64,000 bases of DNA from Lagopus muta (taxonomy: Eukaryota > Chordata > Aves > Galliformes > Phasianidae): contig NC_064436.1 in NCBI RefSeq assembly GCF_023343835.1, forward strand, positions 49,265,883 through 49,329,882. Direction: 5' to 3'. A program made the position numbers and the translations under genes. Positions 1 through 14,648 of this stretch are shown one piece after another. The notes under the pieces were generated by a model. It searched no databases. It saw only the letters and a list, made by a program, of their open reading frames with translations, and was not told the DNA's origin. Every line of letters begins with the position of its first letter. Within the stretch, counting starts at the first letter, position 1.

Positions 1-3000
1 AACAAACACAGTTTATTTTGATGTTGTTAAAAAAAAAAAGTTTGTTATATTAAGGAGTAAATATATTATTGCAGTGTTTTGTGGCCTGTTTAAAGGCTTT
101 TATTTAGTAGTGCAGTGAATGTAAAATATGGTAAAACGTTAAAGAAATATCTCACCCATTTTATGAAGTGTATCAACTCTGCAATCACAGCTCCAGCGAA
201 GGGAGGTGTGGAGCAGGGAGTGAGTAAACAATTTTGCTTTGCTTTTAGTGGTATAAATACCAGCTGAAGGGGTTTCATATAAAGTATATTTTGACAACAG
301 AACCACTTTCGGATCATCTCCAGCTTAGTAAAGTGACCTTTTAATGCATATTTTTCTTGCCTCAAAATGGAGCGGTTGTTTTTAGGTGCTCTTACTCAGC
401 AAAGCTGAGCTCTATTTAAACCTGTCCAACTGCTATCAAAAGCACTGTGAGGAAGTTAACCATTAAGTCGGACTCTGACCCTCCGTGCCCCTTCCCTGGA
501 GGCTTTTGCCATCTGTCCCACCGCTTCTGAAAACAAAATCCTTAGCCCCCAAACCCTCATCCCAAACACCGTGCCTGTTTTTAGGGTGAGGGGAGGTGAA
601 GCAGACAAAGCCTTGCCAAAAGACCCTGGCGGGAGTACCCAAAAAGTGCTGGGGGCTCCAGCTAAGGCTTTGTACAGCTCAGTGCTAACTGCCACCATGG
701 GTCACAGCCAACCTCAATGTTGTCCAGGCACTGCAGGCTCTGCTATCCCCTTTCCAGCTCCTCCATCACAACCATGACCAACCCAGAAGAGTGTCAAAGG
801 GCAGTGGTTGTTCTCCCAACCATCCTCTCCCCACTGGCCCCTGTTGCTTGCATCAGGGACAGAAAGAAGCCCAAAGAGGCGAGCCCCTAGGCCACCACGC
901 CAGGGCAGGAGCTGGCAGGACGTGGGAACGCAGCCTCCCACCCCCATCTTTTCCACTTGCTTCTAAACCATTTCATGTACACTACTACTGAGGTAAGTCT
1001 CATAACTTGAAATGTGAACATCTTTAGGTTAAGAACAAACTGTTCAAAGAAATATATATACATATTATTAAAAAAAAAAACTAGTGTGCCTTATTCTTGA
1101 AAGAGCTGATATTTTAGGTGTTTTATTGTATCTCTGTTTTCTGTATTGTCAGAAGCCTCTGAATTTATTTAGTTCTTGCTCCATTTACGGTACATTTCTA
1201 GGACATAGTGAATAAAGCATTCTATAAAAACAGAGACTGTTAATTTATTGTAACATCCTACTGCCAGGTGGGCTTCCCTGGGGGCAATGTGCCCCCTCCT
1301 GGCTGGGCAGGTTCTCGGGGCAGGAGGGAAGCAGGGAGCCATGGCCAGCATCCCCACAGGCTCCTTGGGAGCAGAGATGGGCTGAAGGACAGTGCTAACC
1401 CCAGCACATGCACTGGGTACCTCCTCAATTATCCAGCAGTTGTGGATCAGCCTAAATCTCTTCTGAAACCCAATTTAGAATCCATGCCTGGATGCAGATG
1501 GAAGAGCTGAAGCTGCTGTTTCTCTGTGCTTTCCACTCACTTGCTGGACAAGACCACTACAACCCTGGGCAGAAGCTCTGGGAGCTGGCAATGGGGTGCT
1601 CTGTTAAGAGAAAGCCCAACATTATTAACCTCTCAGCATGCTTCAGCCCACAAACACAGCCCTTCCATGAAGAACAGATCACAGGACTGCACTTCCTGGA
1701 AGCAGTCCTACAGACTACCCGTTTGTTTCTTTGCTGTAAGCCCATCTGAAGATTGTTGGGTGCATACACCAAGCCTTGGGACAAGGGCAGTGTGAGGGAG
1801 AAGAGCTAAACCCTAAGGCAGAGCAGAAAGGTTACCACTAGTGAATAATCCCAAAAAGGAGACCAGAACAAATACTGCACAAGCTTCTATATCCTTCATT
1901 AGGACTAAAGTGTATCTGCAACTTCCTGTCTTTAAAAGCATCACTTCTCATAATGCAATTAAGTCAAGACATCCCATGTTAATGTCTTGGTTTTCCTGGA
2001 AGATACTAATAATGAGACATTTCCCTACTGCTTTTTTGTTTGTTTGTTTGTACTAGGAAAGTGGTTTTTGCTTGTGAGTTTTGTTTTTTTTTTTTTTAAT
2101 TTTTATTTTGTTAGGACTTGGGAACGGGTAGAAAGACACCTAATTTTGCTTGCTATGTCTAAACGTTGTAAGTTTGGTTTAGGAAGTCTGTGCATTCCAC
2201 TAAAAATGACCAGTAGCGGGTCTCCATATCTTACTTAGTAAAGGGTTAATTGTCACAATGCTAAAAGTAGTTTTTAAGGAGATACAGCCACATCAGAATT
2301 TTACCTGTCAGGCAAACAGTCAGGTCAAACAGGAAGACTAATGCCTTTCCTGCAGCTCCTTCTTGGCCTCTCCACTCACCACCCCTGTGGGCATCCAGCT
2401 AAGCCATGCACTTCACAGACATCAGCTTTTTACAAGCGTGATGAAGGACTGATTCTGCCTCACTAACACATGGGTCTGGTTCTCTCATGGAAGTTTTCCT
2501 CTTCCCTTTATCTATCCTAAATTAAAATGAATCTACACAGCATGCTCTGACTTTCTCTGAACAGACATTTCACAAGAGAATTTATTATTTTCCTAGATTT
2601 ATGGTTTCTTATTTCAGCTTTGTAAGATCATAATTAATGATTAACCCATCCAAAGCTCAAACATGCAAGTCATTCTGGAGATATTAACATAAATAACACC
2701 AGAGAAATGCAATCATGCTTTTAAAATGACCTTGTTGATTCAGGAATGCCAGGAGCTCCAGCGAGGCCTTGGGCACTGCAACAACTCAAAATGTTGCTGA
2801 GTTGATCTCATTCCCTTTCTGACCACATTTCTTGATGGTCTTGAAGAGCAGATACACACTGCTCTAGCTGGTGTCAACTGCAAGTGCTAAAAGCAGCTTT
2901 GAATTTTTTTTCAGAGAACAGCACACATTGATATCACTGTGACACAGCAACCGTATAGACAGATTAACAAGAAATTCAAGTGGACTTGCATCTCTCTGAT

Positions 3001-6000
3001 ATTGCAACATCTTATATATAAGAACTGGAGCTCAAAGCATATGCAAAATGCATTTTTAGTGCCTCTAAAAGGTATACACAGGATCCCATGTCCTGCTTTG
3101 TGACTGGTGCTACTCATGTGGCTTTTCTCTTCCCAGTCCTCAGCAGCTACTGGCAGAGCTCACTGCTCTTGATGCCTATCAGCCTCAAAAGTGACCCATC
3201 ATGCTGATCTGTAAAAAAAATAAATCCAAGACCTACCTCATCGCAGGGGAAAGTACCTCTGCTGTGCATCTGAAAGTCAGCAGAGCCAGGTTTTATGCTC
3301 CAGTGTGTCAGTGAAATGCTGAATCACATTTGACTGAATTTTAGTGTTATGCTCTGCTTAGAAATGAAACTGCACAAGGGGAGTTACAGGGAGAAGCTGT
3401 AAGCAAGGAAATGAAAAAAAGCAAGTTTGTGGCACACAGTCATCCTCTCTTAACACAGACAGACTGCACCATCATACACCACTCCAAAGAGCAAAGAGAG
3501 TATGAAATTTTTTTTTTTCATTTGGTACAGACCAGACTGTAGAAGTACTCCCTGTCAAGTTGATGAATTAGATCCATTTTTTTTTTCCTCCAGACGGAAG
3601 GCCAGGAGATTAATGGTTTTCTGACATAAGAAGACAGAAGCCCAACCCAGCAGCAAAATTACAGATCTGCTTGTAGGAGGTGTGCAGTCAAGGGCTAACT
3701 CTTCATTACAAGACTGGGCAGGAAACAGTTCAAATGTGCTTGGATCTGTCCCATGTGCACCAAACAGACCTGCGATCCCAACACGATGACATGATGACAG
3801 CTATCACAATCTGAAGAGGCTGCACTGGGAGCCCCATGATGAAGGAAGCTTCTGCTCCTCACAGTCCCCTTCTACCACAAGGGAAGACCACCAGCCTGCG
3901 TCCATCCCTGCTAAAAAGTCCTGCTATCAATCCCATGGGTTACTATGGAGGCAAGATCACAAACTCAGCTCTCGGTTGTAGGTTTGTGCCCACTCAACTG
4001 TTCCTGTGCCTCTCCATGTGACGAGACTGTATGGTGGTCACCAGTCAGAAACGGTGGTCTGCCTGTCCACGGCTGTACTTTTACTTTGAACCATGGCATG
4101 CTTTTATTCCTTTTTTCTAAGCTCTTTCCAACAAACACATTCGATTTTTGTCAGAGGTGAAAGACTCGGGCTGCACTTTGAGCCTTGTACATGTTTGTAA
4201 TGTCACTGAAGATCTGTGTCAGCTTGGCCGCTGACTGCAGTCTGCTTGCTTATGGGAAGTGGGATGCCACAGTTAACCAAAAGATCTCACTGAAGCATGA
4301 AAAAATCTGCAAACAGCCTACACAAGCCATGGGAGCGACCTCAAGCCAGCTAGCTGAGAGAGAGACATGTTTAAATCAGCCAGAAGCAAAACAGCCAACA
4401 TTTATTAGCAGATCCTTTGTTCCAAAGCTTTGAAACAATATCTGCAACAAGCAATTATCACTCCTGTAACGAATCTGCAGGATATGGACCAGGGTATCTT
4501 GCAATCACTCAACAAGGCATGCGATAACAAGGGATTACTTATTAAACTTGTACACAGGGCATCCTTAGTTCCTCCAGCGTTTGACTTTTTAGTTGCTGTT
4601 CCTTACTGGAGGGTTTTCCAGCCACATGGATAAGTGAAGGATTCCCTTAAGGCCTGAATTGACGCCAGACACTCTGGCTGACCAGCTTTTGTGCAGGATG
4701 CAGAGGGACACATCACAGCCAGCAGCTGCCAGCTGGTCTCCAGTCTCACTACAGAGGTACCTGCAGCCCCCAGGCAAGTATCACTCAGACTGACCATGAA
4801 ACTCATTGATGGGGTAACATCCTGGGGCCTCAGTCTGTGGGAGAGCTGCTCAGATAAGGGTGGGTCAGACTGTGGCAAGGCAGAAAATCATTCCACACCC
4901 TCAGTTTGGGCACACATCCCTCCCCACTGAAGCTGCCCCAACACAGAGGGTGTGTGCAGGGCAGGGCTGCCCACCCATGCACCCAACTACATTCAGGGCT
5001 TTCCAGAGCACTGGCCTGTCAAACTCAGGAGTTTGGCTGGGTAAGTAGGTGACATTCACAAAGGGCAGCAAAACACCTTCAGCTGTTTTGTCTGCTTCTC
5101 TCTCCTGAGCATTGAGAAGGGCACCGATAGGAGTGCATTGGCTACAGATCCCTCTTTCCTCCTAGCAGTCCAAAGGGAGATACATAGGAAGGCCAGTCTC
5201 ATTTCTGCCAACAGATCTCATACCAGTGTTCATGTCAACCCTCCCCAGAGACCTGCTCCATCTCAAGCACAGTTTTTTCCTCATGGCCCCACAAAACAGA
5301 AATGCATACAAAAAATCATTCTATTTCTATGTCCAAATTCTTATTTCTCTTTTAATATACTGAACATGACATACAGCAAAGAAAATCTGGTTCCCTTTAG
5401 GAGATGGGAATAGCCAAATACACATAAGCAAAGTAACTGAAATTCAAATGAGGAATTATATTCACTGGTGAAGCAAAAGGGATGTTTTTCCAACAGCTTT
5501 GTTACTGAGCAGTGCCATATCCACAAGGTGACTAACACCACCAACAGGGGTACAATCATTACAAATATCATTACTGTAGGCATCAAAGGCACAATATGAA
5601 GAGCATCACAGTTTAGGAAACTGTTCCTTCTTACCCATAGTTACCATCAGAGGCTCATTCAAAGCCCATCACATGCTTTTCCCTAGAACAGTATCCATAC
5701 CCCATCCAAAAACGCGCTGTCAATCAAACTGTACATTAAGTAGTTAAACACACTGCAATTTGCAGTATGCTTTTCCTGCTAGTTCCACTTTTCTCATATG
5801 AGGGTTTCAGTGGAGCATAGACACCAGGCTGGGTCCCCTACCAGGGCTGTTCCACAAGTGCATCAGCTCAGACTTTACCTGTAATAACAAAGACTTCAGC
5901 TGCGCACAGTGCCAGCATATATTCAGCATTCAGCATTCACAAACATCACTACCACTCAGAAGCAATGAATAAACACTCGCCAGCTGCTGGGCCTGGCTTC

Positions 6001-6815
6001 AGAGAGATCCAGCCACAGAGCCCAGCCTAGCGAAGCCCCAAGACCTGCTTCCAGTGTGAAAACATGAGCCTGCTGCCTCTCCCCTGGGGTCAGACAGCAC
6101 TTTCTACGCATTCCAGTATCTCTTTGGAAGCACCAATGAAAAAGGCTCTTTGTAAGAAAAGCTAAATAGCTTACAGTCTAATGCAAGAGCCCCACAGGGA
6201 CAAAAGAATCATTCAAATGAGCCTGCTGCAATTTGTATTTGGCAAGAAGAATCGAGTCCTTTTCAGCACCACATGGTCTCAGAGCCCCAGATTCCCTTAA
6301 ACCCAGCACACCTCACCAGCCCAGTCCCAAAGGCCAGCCATGACCTGCCAACATCACCCCCACCCCCAGGGCAGAGCTGATGGGTCTTTCACTAATCGGT
6401 GAGATCAGGATCCCACCTGTCTGGCTTCCAAGACAGCTTGGTATGCTCTCTGATGGCTTTGTTACAAGCTGGGCATCTGATTGTGTTCCACAATTTTGCT
6501 TTTGTATGGCTGAACAGGAATTTTTTCGGGTTGTTTCTTTTTCAGGTTTGGACTAGAACAGCACCGAGGTCTTAAAGGATTAGATTTAAGAATAATAAAT
6601 GATGCATTACGTTCAAAAAAAAAAAATCCACTCCCTGAGAAAGCAAACTTCCTTGTCTTTCTGTGGTGTCTTTGTGAGCAACAGAGAGGGCAGAGAGAAT
6701 AGGGAAATGTACAGCACTTGGCACTTGGCACACCTCAAACCAGTTTTTCCACATTTTACAACCAGCTCTGGCCATGTGACCTATGTGGAAAGATAAACTG
6801 AGACAATTAATCCTC

Positions 6816-6846
<31 letters not shown>

Positions 6847-7930
6847 GGAAGCAAAATTTATGTGGTTGTGATCATTAAATTACAGTAAATGATTTGCCCA
6901 CAAGAGAGAAAGAGCCATGGTTTAAAGTGGAAAAGCTGAGGAAGGGGAGCTGCATCACAGCCAGATGTAGTAGCCTGAAAACCCTTTCAGGGAGCTTCAC
7001 TTTCGCCCTGGCTGGGGCATTTAGGGAATCAGCCCTGTAACCTTCCTGCAGGTGAGGGCTGCCACTGTTTGCTTTTGCAACCAGAGTATTAACAACCACT
7101 TTCCAAAAGTCCAGCTTTCCCATCTGCCCTGCTGCAGCAATTACCCACAGGTAGAAAACTGGGGAGTAAAAACATACTGCTCCACCAAGCAGCAGCACTC
7201 ACAATTTTTGCTTTGTCTCCAGAACAGCACCAACTTTCAAAAGCAAAGCTCAGCACTGGGGCAGGAGAGCCAGCTCAGTGCGGGCTGGGTGAGAAGCAGC
7301 CATACTCCTGTTAGCACACAGAACTGCTCTGCAAATGATCCACAGGTGCGAAGGGCAGGTGCAAGAGTGCCTGTCACTGGAGATTGTCCCCTTCAGTACC
7401 CAAGGCTTGCACACTCTGTGATTTCTGACAACTGCAGCTCTTTGCTTTTGTTTTTCCTGTTTGGCTGTTCTCCCACACTCTTAACATGTACCAATACTTC
7501 CTTTACGGCAATGCTAGTTTGACTGTTTAAACAGTTTTTTTGCTATAAGCTTGTCAATTCAGGATGCAAGGAAGCCTTGGTCTAACCAAGATAACAACCA
7601 AGTTTGAAGAGTTCCTTTTCACTGCTGCCATGGGACATGCCAGTCAAGCACACACAGAGGCAAAGCAGAGTTCTTCATCTCAGGTGCTATAGCAGCACGA
7701 TGCCCACATTTGCAAACCAGAACAAGAGCAGGTGAGCCATGCACCCCAAGCACCCAAGATGCATGCTCACCACTAGGAGAAAAAACTGCCATCAATGCTG
7801 CTGCTGGCTCAGCCAGCCCTGGGACAGGGCTCAGGGGAGAATTGCATTTGGTCAGGCTCAGCTTCCTGATGTGGTCTGCCACATCCCTGTGCAAACCATT
7901 GCCTTCTCACAGCGAGGAGGCAGGAGCAGA
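1..7930. other. Noncoding region, left end
   Basis: No coding exon supported on either strand. The plus strand has AATAAA at 1211-1216 after an A/T-rich stretch that resembles a 3' UTR end. By synteny the convergent neighbour of CHRNA9 here should be RBM47 on the plus strand, but no RBM47 coding sequence is recognised. Contains T runs at 2083-2098 and 6816-6838. Confidence 0.5.
6816..6838 (+). repeat. (T)23 tract
   Basis: Uninterrupted thymine run; noncoding. Confidence 0.96.
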
Positions 7931-8275
7931 GCCACAGAATCATTAAGACTGGAAAAGACCACTGTTGATCTCCAAGTCCAGCCATCAGCCCATCCACACC
8001 ATGCTCACTTACCATGCCCCTCAGCGCTACATCTACACAGTTCTTGATCACCTCCAGGGACAGTGACTCCACCACTTCCCTGGGCAGCCTGTTCCAATGC
8101 CTCACTACTCTTTCTGAGAAAAATTGTTTCCTAATATCCAACCTGAACCTCCTTTGTACAACTTGGGGCCATTCCATCTCATCCTACTACTAGTTACAAA
8201 GGAGCTGACCCCCACCCTGCTACAACCTCCCTTCAGGTAGTTGTAGAGAGCAGTGTCTCCCCTGAGTCTCCTCAA
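7931..8275 (-). mobile_element. CR1 LINE 3' end
   Basis: Starts with the CR1 tail region (CACAGAATCATTAAGACTGG) and reads, in reverse complement, into the end of the CR1 reverse-transcriptase frame ([20 protein letters not shown], then [12 protein letters not shown]). 5'-truncated, as is usual for CR1, with stops and indels. Confidence 0.9.
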
Positions 8276-11200
8276 ATGGATGGTTAAGTCAATCCCTAAG
8301 TCCTAAAAGGTTTTAATCTCCTAGTGAGTAGAAGGGAAGCTACCAGTTGTCTGTGAAAACTTTATCTATGTGTACTTCCAGAACATTTTCCCTTGGAGTT
8401 GCATGGACAAGGTCACTGCCTGGGCTTGGAACTACGCTTGGAGGTCTCAGATCTTGTCTCCCAAAAGTTCTCCACTTCTGTCACGTTGGAAGGGAAGGCA
8501 GAAGGAAAGAGCGTGCGTAAGTGAATGTGGGAATTCACCTCCCAAAACAAAAGATGAAAGCTAGTCTTTTAATGAAATAAGAAGGGGGAAAAAAATGAAG
8601 GCAAAGTAGAAAAACCTGCAAGAGGTCAACAAAGGAAACAAAGGGCAGCTTTATGTAACCAGCTAGTTCACTCCAGAAATTGTAGGGCTGGCTAAGGCAC
8701 TGCTGCCCGGGTTTTTTTTAACAGAAATTCTGGATAATACATACATACAAAGGAGATAATGACAAAGAACCCAAAAGATAAATATAAGATTTAATAGTAG
8801 ATGAGGCTTGGAAGGTTGGAAGAAGGGAGAAACAGGTCTCTTACCTCTCAGAATGCAAGGAACCACTAAGGAAAATGGAGGGCATTCTCTAAACTTTAAT
8901 TTTATGCTTGGATCACATAAAACAAAAAGCTTTTGATGACTCTCACAGGATGTACTGATCAAAAATGAAAGCCAGGTTCAAATGAGCTAATACCAATAAT
9001 AGAAGGGTAAACAGATTACAGTGTTCTACTAAGAAAGCACCTTTTGGATAACTAGTGACTGATAAAACCAGTCATTTTTTTTTCAGAAATGTGAGGTTTA
9101 AATTGGTGAAAGCTTACTTATGTTTAAATGGACCTGAGAGGATGGACCAGTGTCATCACAGAACGATACAGGAACTAGCAAACAATAATGCCAGGCTTGT
9201 ATAAGATTTTTACCAAAACCCATTTGTATGCATCCATTGGAGCTGCAGTGCCTACCACCTCGCCCTTCACTCCTGCTCCTTCGGGATTGGTCCCACAAGT
9301 CTGAGCTGCCAACACCTCCTGCCAGTAGGATGACTTGCCCTGGCAGCTTGCTGGATGACAATTTGCTATCTGTCTCCTGCCAGTGAAATTTTGATGTGGG
9401 TTGGACACTCCCAGTATAATGAGCCTCACATGATGGCTGTTTTGGTCTAACACAGCAGGCTTTTTTTTTGACAGAAGAAAGACAACTCCACCTGCTTGAA
9501 CCTCTCGTGTTTCCGCACTTGCTAAGCCCCAACTGCAAAGCAACCTGATTTTAGCTAATCTGCTTGTTCCTATAAGGAACACAAGGAGCAAAGATGGTCT
9601 AAAGCCCAAGAATAAAAGTGCAGGAGATGCAGAATCACAGTACTCATTTGGTTCCACACCACTTACAGCCTGACATAGAATTTGTCACCCCAGGAAAAGC
9701 TTTTAGTTGCTTTAGCAGCTGCACACCCAGAATGTACAGGCAGCTGTGCTGACTGGGATGTAGGATCCGGTATTTTGTCTCTAGCAATGGCAGATGTTAA
9801 TAGCTAGGGAAGAGCAAGAATACTGCAAGTGTACTTACTACTGTGCCATAGCATTCCCCCCACCACAGGAGATTTTTGGACATAAACATATTTTCTGCTT
9901 ACTTACTAAGTATCAACAGATCTCTCTTCCAAAGATTTTTCTCAAATCATACAGAAGGCAGCCCAATCATTTTCATTCGCAACCTAATTCTCATGTTTTC
10001 ATTACTTTCTACTACGTGATTGCTTCCCTTTAAACCATACATGACTTTCTTGTGCCTGAATCACAGGACAAGAATAAATTCATTTTCCTCAACACACAGA
10101 AGTGAGTTAACTGAAAAGGTGGGACAGCATTCATCTCTGGGGACAGCATTCATTTCTGAGGACAGCAGGACAGACAGTCAGTGCTTCACTTCAGCATGCT
10201 GATCCCAGCCTGCAGTTGCTGTTCAGCAGCTATGAACATTCAGACCCCAACTCAGTGCTTAAGCAAAATCACTTTTTAAGGTCAGAGCTTAAACTCAGTT
10301 CACAGTAATGTCCTTAAAAATCTTCATTGTTTTTTAAAATGTTGGTATTGGTTGCTATTGATTTTAAGGAGAGAATTATGGATGAAAGAGCTACTTTCCA
10401 CTAGGCAATTCAAGATTAGCATATGAAGAAATAGCATCCATACTCTGCCCACAGGAGCAATTAAAACTTACAACATACCTAATATTGCAGCACGCTATTT
10501 GTATTGGCAATAAGACTACATCTTCAGGGGCAAAGGTTACCTTAGGTGTCCAAACTATACAGATCATGCCTAGGCACTCTACTGGCTAAGAATATAGCCC
10601 ACAAGCTGCCAGAAATGGAGCAGACGTAACGGCTATACAACATATGGCAGTGCCATGTGTCCAGTATGCCACACGTACTGTCCACAAAGTTGGTTTCAAA
10701 TGGGAGTCTCACCTATCCAGCATCAAGTAGCTAGGACGTGCTGCAAGATGGGAGATGGTGGAGCAGCTGAAAAGTTGTGTTTTGGAAAAATGATGTCCAC
10801 TGGGAGCATACAGGTGGAGAATAGGGTTGGAGGGGCTCCTTTAGAAATGTGCTTGAAAAGGAGGACAGACAAATACATATTTAAGAATAATTATGCATGT
10901 TGCCTCTAGATATTGTTTGGGGACCATTTTTTAATAAACATACTCTAGCTTCCACCATGTGCTGCCAGAAAAGCCGCTCTAAGGCATGTCTGATCATTGT
11001 GTTCATCCTCCGTGGTAAAAGCAATTCAGCAAAGGGACTAACAGACACACACCCCAGAGAGATCACTGAAGCCAGCATTCCCCAGAACAACAGGACATGG
11101 GTTTGCAGTACGCGTTCCTCCTCCACACGCTCTGCATAACCCCCTGCAGGCCTGGACCTGCAGAGATGCACCTGGGGATGCTTGGCACTGGGTTGCAACT

Positions 11201-11954
11201 ACAGCAGCCTGGCTGAGGCACATGCAGTGCACTACGGCTGCAATAACACATCCACGCAGTCTTGAGCAATTCACACTACTCATACCACACAGCTCTAACA
11301 CAGGGATACAGATTAACAAGCTGCTAATTCATTAGTGCAAGTATGTAAACACCTACACAATGCTTTGAAAAACTACACACGCATTAATAGTTGCTTATCT
11401 TCAGTAAACCCTCCTAAGCATTTCGGGACTCTCCCATTTAATGCAATGGATTGAATCTTGCCTCTTGATTTCTACAGATATAAAAGCACTATGCAGCCTA
11501 GTTCTTTACTCATAAGCCACACTTTACAGGCAGTGTGGTAGCTTTGCAGCAGCTGCCTCACACAGACACTCCTGCCAAATGGCAGCACTCCTGGTAGGAA
11601 AAGCAAGGCCGAGAGAGGCTGCTAACCATCAGAGACCCCAGAGCAAAAAGCGGACAACACTGAGTGCACAACTCTGGGCTGACTGCCACTGCAAGTAGTG
11701 GTCCTCCCCAATACAGCTGCCCTAGGAGCTTTCTGAACTTAGTAAGTCTCCAGCACACCACCTTGACCAACTATCCTCCAAGAGCTCCAGAAAAGCAGTA
11801 ATGCTATCCTGGCAATGCTGTCTCAGAGAGAAAACACAACACAACCACCTTGTAAAGATAAGCTGAAGGGGACAACATGCAGAAAGGATGGGGACAAACA
11901 TCAATTTTTGCACATCCTCACCCAAACATGCACTAAACAGCTCACAAAATACAT
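8276..11954. other. Noncoding region
   Basis: Only short, non-homologous open frames; a period-20 tandem duplication at 10121. Nothing else recognised. Confidence 0.55.
10121..10168 (+). repeat. Short tandem duplication, period 20
   Basis: GGACAGCATTCATCTCTGGG is followed at once by GGACAGCATTCATTTCTGAG and a third partial copy beginning GACAGCAGG. Confidence 0.85.
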
Positions 11955-13045
11955 GATCACAGTATGAACCTCTGGAGACCATATGGTTCAACTACAACTT
12001 AAGCATGGCTGCCCATAGCAGGCCTGGTAGCTTTTGGAGATCTCCAGGGAAGACAACTGTATGAGTTCTGTCAGTGCTTTATCACTTGTGTAGCAAGGAA
12101 TATTCAGACAGAACCTCTTGTGCTCCACTTTGTGCCCATTGCCTCTTGTGCTGGCACAGGGAACCACTGAAAGGAGCCTTGCTGGTCTCCTTTGTGCCCT
12201 CCCTTCATGTACTTAAGGCCGTTGATGAGACCTCTTCCCCCAAGCCTCCTCTTCTCCAGGCTGTAAAGTCCCCAGGCTGAACAGACTCAGCTCTCTGCTT
12301 CTCCTCACAGCAGAGGAGCTCCAGGCCTTTCATCACCTTGGTGGTCCTTCATTGAACTCTTTCCAGGATGACCATGTCTCTCATACTGGGTACCCAGAAT
12401 TGGACTCCAGATGTGGCCTCAGAAGTGGCATGCAGAGGGGAAGGATCACATATCTTGACCTGCTGGTGATACTTTGCCTAAAGCAGCCGAGAACAACAGT
12501 CTTAGCAGCAGGGTCACGCTGCTGACTCGCTGCTTGGTGCCCACCAGGCCCAATTCTCCAGAGCTGCTCCCATCTGGGTACCCCAACATGTCCTGGTGCT
12601 GCTCCTCCCCATGTGCAGTACTCTGCACCTCTCCCTGCTGAACTCCAGCAGGTTCCTGTCAGCCACCTCCCAGCCGCTCCCACCAGTTTTGTGTCATCAC
12701 AGATTTACTGAAGTGCACTCTGCCCCGTCATCAGATTATTAATGAAGATGTTAAACAGAAGTTGACCAAATACTGACCCCTGGGGTGCTACGCTGGCTAG
12801 TGGTCTCCAACTAAACTTTGCACTGACCACTAGCCTCTTGGCCTGGCTGTTCAGCCTGTTTTTGATTCACCTCACTGTCTGCTCATCCAGCCCATATTTC
12901 AACTGCTTCTCTGTGAGGATCTTGTAAGGGACGGTGTCAAAGGCCTTATTGTAGCCCAGGAAGACAATCTCCACTGTTCCCCCCTCATCTGTTAGGCTGG
13001 CCACTTTGTTACAGAAGCTTATCGGTTGGCTGTTCTGCAGGATTT
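11955..13045 (-). mobile_element. Long CR1 LINE fragment
   Basis: About 1.1 kb of CR1 3' sequence, the longest repeat in the window. It runs from the 3' side (CCTCTGGAGACCATATGGTT) through the sinuous GA-rich 3' UTR to the stretch whose reverse complement covers RT coding (around GTGTCAAAGGCCTTATTGTA). Indels and stops leave no usable frame. It looks older and of a different subfamily than the copy at 7931. Confidence 0.85.
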
Positions 13046-14615
13046 GGGGTTAACTCAGCATCACCTTCTTGGCTGGACTCAACCAGCACAGTGCCCAAGA
13101 ACAGCAGTGCGGACAGCCCTGAGCAGAAGAGCACATGGGAGCAAAGGCCAAGCAGGAATGCCAGGTGGAAGCAGTAGGGTGACCTGAGGTTTCTGTGAGG
13201 ATACTTCGCTGCCAGCTGCTCCTGCTTGCCTCAAGTTGTTTAGGGGCACTGAATTCCTTGTTTGTAAATAAGCAAGGCTTTGGAAAGCAAACCGACCCTC
13301 ACAAGAGCTGGAACAAATCCTCAACACTGACTGGTGCCACACTGAAACACCATTGTCTCGTTTTCAAGCTTTCATCACTCTGGACATGGTCCATGCTCCC
13401 CATAAAGCAGGATTAGGATCCTACCACCCTCCACACAGTTCAGAGACAGGTTCGCATCTGATGTAAAGTTGCTTCTACCATTCAATTATGCCCCACTGAA
13501 ATTACAGGTTTCCAACCTGAGTTTGAGATGTCATGAAAAATTAGATGGAAGTGAACTATAAAGGCAAAATTGCTTTTCTTTTTGATAAAATCTCATGAGA
13601 ATCATACATTTAATCAGCAGACTTCTGCACTGCCTTTCATAGCCTGAGAGGTACCACACATTTAAGCCATAGAGGCCAAGTTATCTTTATGACCTTTACC
13701 ACCAGGAAAATTTACAAATGGCAATTAGTAGATCCAGAGGCCAAAATAATTAACCTAGACAGAAAGCGTGTAATAAACCTTCAGTATTCATCTCAAGGAG
13801 GCTGAAAGGGAAGAACCAAGACAGAAATTAGGCTATATAACAGCTGTGCTGTGCTACAGCCACAGATCACAGCAAAAGGAACAAGAATTTGCCTCCTTGT
13901 AGGAGTTTTGCAAAATGTCATCCAGTTGTTATAGGATCTCAAATTACTGGACAGTATTTAAGGCAACAAGAGCAAACTACGAAAGACTGTATAGATTCCT
14001 GATAAGATATTTTTTCACCCTGTTTTACAGTGAACCTTGGAACTTACAGCTCCATCTGAGAATGAAAGCCTTTTCTCTCAATAGCATGCAATTAGGTAAA
14101 TTACTTGTTATAGATAAAGTTGCTCTTTGGAGAGATATTACTTGCAGTGAGAAACTATAACCCATAGGAGCGATAAAAACAGAGAAGGTTCGCATACCAG
14201 GCAAACAGTACTGAAATTCTAACAAAGCTAGGGATTGTTGAGCACCGACCTCCCTCCCAAACCATTCCTGGATTAAAGTAGCTCTGTTCCCTTTTCCTGC
14301 AGATTTCACTCATTCTAAGATAAATCCTAATCTCTGTAATGCAAATTGCCTATGCTTGGTTGTTCAGCAATAACAACTGAGTTATAAAAACAGCACAGCC
14401 CTATACACCTTTGGAAGACCTCTAAATCAGTGGTGGCTCTCCTAGGGCACCAAGAACCACCAGTGCCAGCACCTTTGACTGGATCCAGATTTAAATGATT
14501 AACTGTGAGCAGCCTGTTGGCAGGCTCCTGAGTTTAGTCAAAGCAGCTGCCCTAGCACAGTGCTATATTTCTATAAGTATGGCACTTGCCAAACTTGTCC
14601 AAAAGTACTTTTGGG

Positions 14616-14645
<30 letters not shown>
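14616..14645 (+). repeat. (A)30 tract
   Basis: Uninterrupted adenine run in noncoding DNA. No processed pseudogene was recognised upstream of it. Confidence 0.97.

Positions 14646-14648
<3 letters not shown>

Noticed and set aside
7809-8177. 122-residue minus-strand protein
   Set aside because: Matches the C-terminal end of CR1 ORF2 and continues into non-homologous flank; a repeat remnant.
9098-9657. Two overlapping minus-strand frames of 146 and 160 residues
   Set aside because: Different frames over the same DNA, no recognisable domain, no convincing splice sites; chance frames.
14616-14645. Poly-A tail of a processed pseudogene
   Set aside because: No gene-like sequence precedes it and no target-site duplication was noticed; a simple homopolymer.
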